A stretch of 5,547 bases of DNA from the NCBI GenBank assembly GCA_021796055.1, contig JAJYOS010000483.1, positions 1 through 5,547 of the forward strand, in the 5' to 3' direction. This document shows, piece after piece, positions 1 through 5,547 of this stretch. The position numbers and the translations under genes were made by a program. The notes below the pieces were generated by a model. That model had not been told where the DNA came from. It worked only from the letters and a program-made list of their open reading frames with translations, and did not search any database. The stretch is from Bacteroidota bacterium. Lineage in GTDB: Bacteria; Bacteroidota; Kryptoniia; Kryptoniales; JAKASW01. Each line of letters begins with the position of its first letter. Within the stretch, counting starts at the first letter, position 1.

Positions 1-2578
1 TTACTTTGTCGGCCACCTGATGGAAGTCTGTACCATTATCGGAAAAGAGTACTCTCACTTCTTTCGGCAGGAGAATCCAACCGTAACTGTTTTGAAAGAA
101 GCGTATCCCGACCTTTCTGATGCTCGTCTCTTTTTTCATATCTAGGATTATGTTCACGTTCTGGCCCTGGTATCCTTGCCAGCGACCGTCATGGATGTTC
201 ATACCACCGAGGACTCCGTCCACGAGTGCGGAATCGCCACCGGCAGCGTAAGCCGGGTCGTATGAGCTATATCTAGATTCGAGCTTGTACAACTTCCCGA
301 TTGCCTTATCGACAAGCACGTAAGCGTGGGCGGTTTCCACAACCTGTCCGTATTCCTCGACGCCTGCGCGGATGGGAGTAGAGTGGTCGATGGCGAAGGG
401 CCCAGTGTAAATCTTAGCGCCGAGCGTTGGCGATGTATTGTCCGTCGTGTAATAGATCGGTCTGTCGTTAAATACCGTGCTCAGGGCGATGATTCTCTTT
501 CCGTTCACGACATCGCTTGAAGGCGTGATGATGACCGTCTTATCGAGATTGATGAGGCTCTTGCCCAATTGGTCATATCTGTGGAGTATTTTATTTAGCC
601 ACCATGTACGGTTTTCCTGGCCCCAGAGTCTGACGTATTCCATTTTAAGACTATGCAATCTGTCTAATAGAGGATTGATCTCGCTTCTAATCACCGCTAG
701 CGACACTGAATCTCGGTTAATCATCGCCTGCCTTAGCCTTATTCCGAAAATATTCTTTCTCGTCTCAAACTCCACCCTTCTCGCGGCGAAGATCGTGTAA
801 TCCAAAGTGCCGGCATTTCTTTTCGCGGCCTCTTTCTCATTCATAAGCTCTTCGAGGACGCGTTCCGCGGCAGAACCTGCCGCGAGATTGTTTGTAGCGT
901 TCGAGTCGTTGGCTTCCAGCGCCGTAAAATCGAGAGGCTCTTTCCAAAAACCCGGGTCGCTGAGAATATTTCTAACTGGGTAATTGCGAATCGAATCGAG
1001 CTGGAAAAATGTCTGGGCAACGGAATCGGCCGGGTTGCCGTAGAAAATCGCGTTGAATGAGTCTTCGAAACGCGACAACCGCGCTTGCAGATAGCTGTCG
1101 GCCGCCGCGCCGCTATCTGGTGGCGCGGGTTTCCACGAGCACTCGGCTCCCCAAATCATGCCGAACCAGTTATAGTTGAAGAAATTTTCGCCGTCATCGT
1201 CCCATGCCGTGTTGAGCATTCCCATAGCGCCGAACTTCGCGCCGTCCCGGACGAAATTTGAAATGTTGACGACTGCGCTCTGCATGCTGGGCCATATCTG
1301 GCTCCAGCATCCGACTCCGGGTGAAACCATGAATCTGAATCCGTCGTTCACGAAGGGTCTTATCATCCCGTCGAAACTCTTCGCTGGGCTGTAATTCCAC
1401 GGAAGCATGACGATGTCCTTTGGTAGCATTCCGACGATTGAGGTGTCCTCGTCGGCGATGTCACCCCACATCAGTATCGTCTTGTGATAAGGTTTCAGAA
1501 GATCGTAAACTTTGTTTATGTGGTCAGCGTAGACGGTTCCGATCCCGAGGCTGTCAACGAGCGCTTTCGATTTGCCCATACCGAGGTCGAAAGTCTCGTC
1601 ACAATTAATGTTGAAAAACTTGCTGGAGTAAGCCGGGACGATTTCGGAATAGACTTTCGATAGGAACTGATATGTTTGCGGTACGACGGGACAGAGAACG
1701 TTTTCCGTCTCACGCATCTTGTAATAGAAAGGGTCGCTTAGGGTATTGTACATGTGGCCGAAGGATTGGAGGTTTCCGACGAGCTGTATGTGGTAAGGTG
1801 CCGCGTACGCGGTCAGCTCTTTTACCTGGTCCGCTGTCAAACCGTCTTGCGGCGCTAGATCGGGGTATGCTTTCAGTTTGAAAATGTTTTCAGTGTAGAG
1901 TGTGAAGAAGTTCAGCTTATACTCGGCGAGCTTTCTTACCTCCTTCTTGAGGAGCGCCATCGTCGGGATTGGGCCTCGGCTTATGTCATCCATCCATCCT
2001 CGATATTCGAGCGTCGGCCAGTCGGTTATCGTAAGGCAGGGGATCTGGTCGCCCACGCGATTGGCCCGGATGATTTGTTTTAGTGTCTGAACCGCGTAGA
2101 AGATCCCCGTCGACGTGTTAGCCGCGACGAGCACTCTATCCTTGGAGATATTCAGTATATATCCCTGTTCGCCAAGCGAGTCAGGAATCGCGATACTTAA
2201 ATCTCGCAGTTCGCGGCCGATCGCAGGGTCATCCTTGATGTCGCCCAGAACAAAACTTTGACCCGCGAATCTCGCCGCGGTCTCGAGTTTGATGTTAAGA
2301 TCGGTCTGCACCTCGCTGGCGAGCTGCGCGGCGGAGAACTTGTCCGCGTCATTGGAAGGGCGGGTAAGCACAATCTTATCCGAAGCTGATATTGTAAATG
2401 TCCCCTTGTGAATAGAAACGTACCTGGGAGTGGGGATCAATAACAGCTGCTTTTGCGTCGGTACAGCCTGACCAGTACTTGTAACATTTGCCGCTGCCGG
2501 CTGCATGGCGACGATTATTGAAAAGAGGAGCATTGCAATGAAGAGTGAGAATCTGGAGAGAAGAGTATTGTGGTACAT
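1..2578 (-). CDS. Secreted GH20 beta-N-acetylhexosaminidase, C-terminus cut by window edge
   Basis: The reading frame is open from the ATG at 2578 to the left edge: 859 codons, no stop. The product is predicted to hydrolyse terminal beta-GlcNAc/GalNAc from glycans outside the cytoplasm. Residues 1-30 look like a signal peptide (hydrophobic core about 11-25, AAA before N31). A GH20b-type N-terminal domain spans about 45-190. The catalytic barrel starts at YRGWMDDISRG (192-202) and carries the Asp-Glu pair of GH20 substrate-assisted catalysis at D327-E328 in FFNINCDETFDLG. Barrel tryptophans include W371 (LMWGDI), W394, W425 and W459 (TAWDDD). A helical region (about 560-675, with EYVRLWGQENRTWWL at 647-661) resembles the C-terminal helices of GcnA-type enzymes. 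A chitobiase C-terminal/Ig-like domain follows (about 685-755, PIYYTTDNTSPT), then most of an F5/8-type C (discoidin) module (about 765 on). The start is supported by GAGG 7 nt upstream. Any T9SS or other sorting tail lies outside the window. The family call is firm; the exact substrate is unknown. Confidence 0.93.
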   Translation of the reverse strand, partial: MYHNTLLSRFSLFIAMLLFSIIVAMQPAAANVTSTGQAVPTQKQLLLIPTPRYVSIHKGTFTISASDKIVLTRPSNDADKFSAAQLASEVQTDLNIKLETAARFAGQSFVLGDIKDDPAIGRELRDLSIAIPDSLGEQGYILNISKDRVLVAANTSTGIFYAVQTLKQIIRANRVGDQIPCLTITDWPTLEYRGWMDDISRGPIPTMALLKKEVRKLAEYKLNFFTLYTENIFKLKAYPDLAPQDGLTADQVKELTAYAAPYHIQLVGNLQSFGHMYNTLSDPFYYKMRETENVLCPVVPQTYQFLSKVYSEIVPAYSSKFFNINCDETFDLGMGKSKALVDSLGIGTVYADHINKVYDLLKPYHKTILMWGDIADEDTSIVGMLPKDIVMLPWNYSPAKSFDGMIRPFVNDGFRFMVSPGVGCWSQIWPSMQSAVVNISNFVRDGAKFGAMGMLNTAWDDDGENFFNYNWFGMIWGAECSWKPAPPDSGAAADSYLQARLSRFEDSFNAIFYGNPADSVAQTFFQLDSIRNYPVRNILSDPGFWKEPLDFTALEANDSNATNNLAAGSAAERVLEELMNEKEAAKRNAGTLDYTIFAARRVEFETRKNIFGIRLRQAMINRDSVSLAVIRSEINPLLDRLHSLKMEYVRLWGQENRTWWLNKILHRYDQLGKSLINLDKTVIITPSSDVVNGKRIIALSTVFNDRPIYYTTDNTSPTLGAKIYTGPFAIDHSTPIRAGVEEYGQVVETAHAYVLVDKAIGKLYKLESRYSSYDPAYAAGGDSALVDGVLGGMNIHDGRWQGYQGQNVNIILDMKKETSIRKVGIRFFQNSYGWILLPKEVRVLFSDNGTDFHQVADKV

Positions 2579-2585
2579 GTCAGAA

Positions 2586-2589
2586 CCTC
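2586..2589 (-). promoter_or_regulatory. Shine-Dalgarno (GAGG) of the GH20 gene
   Basis: On the minus strand GAGG sits 7 nt before the ATG at 2578. The spacing is standard. It supports this start over the internal ATG codons at residues 16 and 25, either of which would cut into the signal peptide. Confidence 0.7.
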
Positions 2590-2607
2590 GAAGATTAAGA
2601 TGAATTG

Positions 2608-2655
2608 TCCGTTCAATATAGTAGATTAATCGAAAAGACTGAATAACCGAACGGA
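2608..2655. repeat. 7-bp inverted repeat, possible operator half-sites
   Basis: TCCGTTC (2608-2614) and GAACGGA (2649-2655) are perfect reverse complements. They are 34 bp apart, about 41 bp centre to centre, or close to four helical turns. They lie between two divergent starts, a position that suits a shared regulator site. A 7-bp match in a short region can occur by chance, so the operator role is only a suggestion. Confidence 0.3.
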
Positions 2656-2663
2656 ACTTTGAT

Positions 2664-3302
2664 ATGATGAAGAATGGAAAGACCGGGGGCGACTTTACGA
2701 AAGCGGAGCTCAACTTGCTAAGACGGTTCAGAAAACCTCATGACATTCAGAGGTTTCTCAACGGCATTAGTTACGATGAAGTGCCTGGCACAAGTTCTCC
2801 GAAGATAGTTATGGAAGAGGGGAAGGCGAACTGCTTCGAGGGGGCGCTCTTTGCCGCCGCGGCGTTGAGGATGCTCGGTCGTCGACCTTTGATAGTCGAC
2901 ATGATCGCGCGTAACGACGATGATCATGTGATAGCGATCTTCAAGGAGGGGAGATGTTACGGCGCCGTGGCGAAATCAAATACGACAATGCTCAGGTACC
3001 GGGACCCGGTGTTCAGGAGCATTAGAGAGCTGGCGATGTCGTATTTCCCGTTCTATTTCAACGTAAAAGGGGAGATGACGCTCCGGAGTTTTTCAAATCC
3101 GGTTGACCTCTCGCGCTTCGACAGGCAGAATTGGGTTACGACAGAGGAAAATCTCGATTACATCGGGGATTACTTAAACGATGTCAGACATCACGAGGTT
3201 TTGGACAACGGAATGAGGAAGCGTCTCGCAAACGCGGACGACGACATAGTAAAAATTTGTTTCAGCGGAGCGGTCGCCGGGGGGGTATATAAACCGAAAT
3301 AG
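2664..3302 (+). CDS. Transglutaminase-like (papain-like fold) protein of unknown function
   Basis: This 212-residue protein has no signal peptide or membrane segment, so it is probably cytoplasmic. The recognisable core is NCFEGALFAAAALRMLG (56-72), then RPLIVDMIARNDDDHVIAIF (74-93). A Cys at the start of a helix followed about 30 residues later by a strand beginning with His is the transglutaminase/cysteine-protease layout, with C57 and H88 as candidate catalytic residues. The third member is uncertain: N106 in AKSN or D114 in YRDP. The segment AKSNTTMLRYRDPVFRSIREL (103-123) looks conserved in type, but I cannot name the family. Whether it cleaves, cross-links or only binds peptides cannot be told. 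ATG codons at 2664 and 2667 are both possible; a weak GGA at 2653-2655 gives 8 or 11 nt spacing and slightly favours 2664. It is divergent from the hexosaminidase and convergent with the kinase, so it is probably transcribed alone. Confidence 0.85.
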   Translation: MMKNGKTGGDFTKAELNLLRRFRKPHDIQRFLNGISYDEVPGTSSPKIVMEEGKANCFEGALFAAAALRMLGRRPLIVDMIARNDDDHVIAIFKEGRCYGAVAKSNTTMLRYRDPVFRSIRELAMSYFPFYFNVKGEMTLRSFSNPVDLSRFDRQNWVTTEENLDYIGDYLNDVRHHEVLDNGMRKRLANADDDIVKICFSGAVAGGVYKPK

Positions 3303-3311
3303 TCGAGGGTG
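3303..3311. other. 9-bp gap between convergent stops, no terminator seen
   Basis: The plus-strand TAG ends at 3302 and the minus-strand TGA ends at 3312. No GC-rich hairpin with a T-run fits in or near this gap, so transcription probably ends inside the opposite gene or by a factor-dependent route. Confidence 0.6.
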
Positions 3312-4754
3312 TCAGAACCGGAGGGTAAAGGTGGTCTCTTTTTCCGGGCTCGAGATTACCGTTATGCTCCCCTTGTGCGCGCGCATTATCTGGCGCGAGA
3401 GGCTCAACCCTATGCCTGATCCTTCCTTACGCGTCGTGAAAAAGGGAATGAATATCTTGTCATGAAGTTCTTCGGGGATCCCATGTCCATTATCGATCAC
3501 CTGTATCAAGGTCCCGCCGCGGTTGTCAGTTTTTGCGACCAGTCGTATTTCCGGTGTAGGGCGGTTTGCTAAGGCGCCGATCGAGTTCATGATGAGATTT
3601 ATCACAACCTGTTCAATCAGATCAGGATCTGCGCTGAGCTCGAGTTCCTTCGGACTTACAGTGGCGGAGAAGCTGATCCCCCTCTTCTCAAAACGATCGG
3701 CAAAGAGTTTTTGTATACGCGCGAAGAGATCGTCTATTTTAACTGTCTGGAAATTCGGCGTAGGAATTCGCGTAAGATTTCTGTAATCGTCGACGAAATG
3801 GAGAAGCCCCTGGCTGCGCTTGGAGATCGTATCAAGGGCGCCTTTAACATCGTTCAGGGGCTCAGCGGCCTCCTCGGTTCCATCATCCGTATTCGACGCG
3901 ACGGTATTTGCGATATCTCTGCTGGATTCCTTCATTATCCCTTCGAGGAGAGAGCTGGCCGTTGACGACAGAGAAATAATCGGCGTTACTGAGTTCATTA
4001 TTTCGTGAGTAAGTACTCTGATGAGATTTTGCCATGCCTGCATCTCCCGTTCTTCGAGCTCGTTCTGAATATTTGCCAAGGATACGAGTTTGTATTGCTT
4101 ACCCTGCATCTTGAATTCGGTCGCGTAAATAGATATTTGAAACAGCTCGTTGTCGCTGATGTATTTTGCTAGCAGGCTCTCGCCGGCCTTGATTCCCTCG
4201 AGAACGCCAACTAGCTGCGTGCTGGTTCCTCTAAGCTCGGAAATGTTGTGGACGCCGTCTACCCTTAGCAACTTTTTGGCGGCTGTGTTAATGAGCTCCA
4301 GGTTGCCGTCAGGGGTAAAAGCCATTAGACCGATTCCTACGTGTTGTACCACAATTTGCAAGTACCGGTATTGTTCTTCTTTCTCCCCACGTGTTTTCCT
4401 GAATTGCTCGATCACTTTCGAGAAGGCGTTGTTAAGTTCTTCGAAGGAGGATCCTTTGACAGTGGGACGGAAACTCTGTGAGAAGTCCGAGTACCTGATG
4501 GAGTCAAAGAATCTTGCGATGTCGCGGTTGGTCTTTTGAACGTATTGGACGAGGAGGTAAAATTGCGCAAAGACAAGGAGAGCGACGATGAACGGTGTAG
4601 CCACGAACGATGTGTTGGTAATGAGATATATGAGAAGAGAAACACTCAGGCATAAGATGATGGTCCGCGTGAAGACCGCTACACTGAAGCGTTTCAATAC
4701 CATCCGAAATTCGTTTTTCTCTTTAGTGGCTCGGATTGTCGCATGGCAAACCAT
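3312..4754 (-). CDS. NtrY-like membrane sensor histidine kinase
   Basis: This 480-residue kinase probably phosphorylates the regulator encoded just upstream. Two membrane helices (about 31-47 and 51-71) are joined by only a few residues, so there is no periplasmic sensor domain. A HAMP-like linker (about 73-128) and a PAS-like domain (about 130-230, with VGIGLMAFTPDGNLELIN) follow. The H-box is LTHEIMNSVTPI with phospho-acceptor H250. The second DHp helix is about 305-330. The ATPase domain has the N-box (VVINLIMNS, N386 and N390), G1 (DNGHG, 421-425), F-box (IFIPFFTT) and G2 (GSGIGL, 445-450), all intact, so it should be active. An acidic stretch at about 285-302 enlarges the DHp hairpin turn. 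The start is uncertain: M1 at 4754 and M18 at 4703 both lack a clear Shine-Dalgarno. M18 gives a more usual short, basic N-terminus before TM1. The gene lies 48 bp after the regulator stop (99 bp from M18), consistent with one operon. Confidence 0.93.
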   Translation of the reverse strand: MVCHATIRATKEKNEFRMVLKRFSVAVFTRTIILCLSVSLLIYLITNTSFVATPFIVALLVFAQFYLLVQYVQKTNRDIARFFDSIRYSDFSQSFRPTVKGSSFEELNNAFSKVIEQFRKTRGEKEEQYRYLQIVVQHVGIGLMAFTPDGNLELINTAAKKLLRVDGVHNISELRGTSTQLVGVLEGIKAGESLLAKYISDNELFQISIYATEFKMQGKQYKLVSLANIQNELEEREMQAWQNLIRVLTHEIMNSVTPIISLSSTASSLLEGIMKESSRDIANTVASNTDDGTEEAAEPLNDVKGALDTISKRSQGLLHFVDDYRNLTRIPTPNFQTVKIDDLFARIQKLFADRFEKRGISFSATVSPKELELSADPDLIEQVVINLIMNSIGALANRPTPEIRLVAKTDNRGGTLIQVIDNGHGIPEELHDKIFIPFFTTRKEGSGIGLSLSRQIMRAHKGSITVISSPEKETTFTLRF

Positions 4755-4802
4755 TTCGGCATTGTTTGGCGTGTGTCTTTATTTCTGTGCAACTGTTTCC
4801 TA
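4755..4802 (-). other. Intergenic gap within the regulator-kinase operon
   Basis: These 48 bp separate the regulator stop from the longest kinase start. I see no hairpin with a T-run, no strong promoter and no -24/-12 element, which fits co-transcription. No good ribosome binding site precedes the kinase ATG at 4754. Confidence 0.5.
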
Positions 4803-5547
4803 CTAAAGCCCATACTTTTCAAGCCTTCTGTAGAGCGCTGCGCGCGTTATGCCGAGTTCTTTTGCCGCCCTTGTCAGGTTCCCATCATGTTTGCTCACTG
4901 CCTTAATTATAAGAAGTTTCTCGGCTTCTTCGAGTTGGTAATTGTTGAAGGGGATTATCTCAACTTGGTTGCTACCGGGGGACAAATGGAGATCGTTTGC
5001 GGTAAGTGTCTCAGAGTCGTTGAGTATGATTATCCTCTCAATCAAGTGCTGAAGTTCCCGGACGTTCCCGGGCCAATGATACCAGCGAAGCTGCTTCGCA
5101 GCTTCTTCGTCGAGTCGTTTTACCGGTTTGCCGTATTTCTGTGAGTACATCCGGATGAAATGATCTGCGAGAAGAGGAATGTCGTCGGCCCGGTTCCTGA
5201 GCGGGGGAAGCTGAATTTCGACGGTGTTTATCCGGTAAAGGAGGTCCTGCCTGAACTGGTTTTCCGATCTAAGTTCTTCAGAAGGAAGGTTAGTCGCGCA
5301 GATGAGCCTGATGTCGATCGGATTCGGCATATTCGCACCTAGTCTCGTGACCTGTCTGTTCTGAAGCACAGTCAGAAGTTTCACCTGGAGATTTTTCGTG
5401 AGATTTCCGATCTCGTCCAGAAAGAGCGTGCCGCCTGAAGCTGTCTCGAAACGACCGGCTTTGTCTTCTTTCGCGTCGGTGAAGGCGCCCTTCACATGCC
5501 CGAACAACTCGCTCTCAAAGAGACTTTCGCTGAGCGAGCCGATGTCT
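4803..5547 (-). CDS. Sigma-54-dependent response regulator (NtrC type), N-terminus cut by window edge
   Basis: The 247 C-terminal codons of an enhancer-binding protein are visible; the frame is open at the right edge. Residue numbers count from the first visible codon. The AAA+ domain shows [14 protein letters not shown] (12-25), the sigma-54 contact loop with D in place of the second G of GAFTGA. It also shows Walker [11 protein letters not shown] (38-47), sensor I (RLICATN, 80-86), the arginine-finger region ([10 protein letters not shown], 98-107) and sensor II (WPGNVRELQ, 158-166). A Fis-type helix-turn-helix closes the protein (about 209-247, [19 protein letters not shown] at 224-242). 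Walker A and any receiver domain must lie beyond 5547. Pairing with the downstream kinase gene makes a phosphorylatable receiver very likely, but this is inference. The product would oligomerise at enhancer sites and use ATP to open sigma-54 promoters. The TTG at 5505-5507 lies inside the conserved ELFGH motif and is not the true start. Confidence 0.94.
   Translation of the reverse strand, partial: DIGSLSESLFESELFGHVKGAFTDAKEDKAGRFETASGGTLFLDEIGNLTKNLQVKLLTVLQNRQVTRLGANMPNPIDIRLICATNLPSEELRSENQFRQDLLYRINTVEIQLPPLRNRADDIPLLADHFIRMYSQKYGKPVKRLDEEAAKQLRWYHWPGNVRELQHLIERIIILNDSETLTANDLHLSPGSNQVEIIPFNNYQLEEAEKLLIIKAVSKHDGNLTRAAKELGITRAALYRRLEKYGL

Larger units (their letters stand above)
2579..2663. 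promoter_or_regulatory. Divergent intergenic region, probable promoters for both flanking genes
   Basis: These 85 bp separate the 5' ends of the minus-strand hexosaminidase and the plus-strand transglutaminase-like gene, so promoters for both are expected here. The region is AT-rich compared with the genes. It contains an inverted repeat (TCCGTTC at 2608-2614, GAACGGA at 2649-2655) and the perfect palindrome GATTAATC at 2624-2631. Weak -10-like strings exist (TATATT on the minus strand near 2614-2619, TAATCG on the plus strand near 2627-2632), but none has a convincing -35 partner. No -24/-12 sigma-54 pattern was seen. Exact promoter positions cannot be assigned. Confidence 0.5.

Noticed and set aside
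477..800. Plus-strand open frame of 107 codons with hydrophobic stretches
   Set aside because: It is antisense to the helical and Ig-like part of the GH20 gene. The minus-strand frame there is continuous and carries recognisable domains.
1..2578. GH84 O-GlcNAcase as an alternative to GH20
   Set aside because: GH84 uses an Asp-Asp catalytic pair. Here the pair at residues 327-328 is Asp-Glu in a GH20-like context, and the barrel entry YRGWMDDISRG fits GH20.
2785..2800. TGGCAC string resembling a sigma-54 -24 element
   Set aside because: It lies inside the coding sequence of the plus-strand gene and has no TTGC at the required -12 spacing.
2718..2927. Minus-strand open frame of 69 codons inside the transglutaminase-like gene
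   Set aside because: It is antisense to the conserved Cys-His core, with no ribosome binding site or family features.
3318..3347. CCGGA/TCCGG hairpin near the convergent stops as a terminator
   Set aside because: The stem is only 5 bp with a 20-nt loop, it lies inside the kinase coding sequence, and no T-run follows the stem on either strand.
4150..4539. Plus-strand open frame of 129 codons
   Set aside because: It lies wholly antisense to the kinase PAS/HAMP-like region, whose coding is supported by family motifs. Its own translation has no recognisable domain.
4743..5144. Plus-strand open frame of 133 codons
   Set aside because: It is antisense to the regulator's sensor II and HTH coding region and to the kinase 5' end. 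It has no family features and is a shadow frame.
5505..5507. TTG as the start codon of the sigma-54 regulator
   Set aside because: It encodes the Leu of the conserved ELFGH motif. The frame continues upstream in conserved AAA+ sequence to the window edge, so the real start is outside.

Overview
The window holds four protein-coding genes packed on both strands, two of them cut by the window edges. It shows no RNA genes, CRISPR arrays, insertion sequences or long repeats. The gene types suggest a Gram-negative-like member of the Bacteroidota/Chlorobi (FCB) group: a secreted GH20 hexosaminidase with a GcnA-like helical region and an F5/8C-type module, and an NtrY-like kinase with an HEIMNSVTPI H-box next to a sigma-54 activator. 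This placement is inference from family resemblance. No marker gene is present and the genus cannot be named.

Layout. (1) Positions 2578 down to 1, minus strand: the first 859 codons of an exported family 20 beta-N-acetylhexosaminidase, open at the left edge. (2) Positions 2579-2663: an 85-bp divergent intergenic region with a good Shine-Dalgarno for the hexosaminidase, a 7-bp inverted repeat and an 8-bp palindrome. (3) Positions 2664-3302, plus strand: a 212-residue protein with a transglutaminase/cysteine-protease-like Cys-His pattern and no assigned function. (4) Positions 4754 down to 3312, minus strand: a membrane sensor histidine kinase whose stop lies 9 bp from the stop of the convergent plus-strand gene. 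(5) Positions 5547 down to 4803, minus strand: the C-terminal part of a sigma-54-dependent (NtrC-type) regulator, open at the right edge, upstream of and co-directional with the kinase.

How they fit together. The regulator and kinase very probably form one two-component operon, regulator first and kinase about 48 bp later. The kinase would phosphorylate the regulator's receiver domain, which is expected beyond the right edge, to control sigma-54 promoters elsewhere; I saw no -24/-12 promoter in the intergenic gaps. The hexosaminidase would remove terminal GlcNAc/GalNAc from glycans outside the cytoplasm. It shares a divergent promoter region with the transglutaminase-like gene, but nothing in the sequence shows that the two work together or that the two-component pair controls either. 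I found no clear new multi-gene system. The least explained item is the transglutaminase-like protein.
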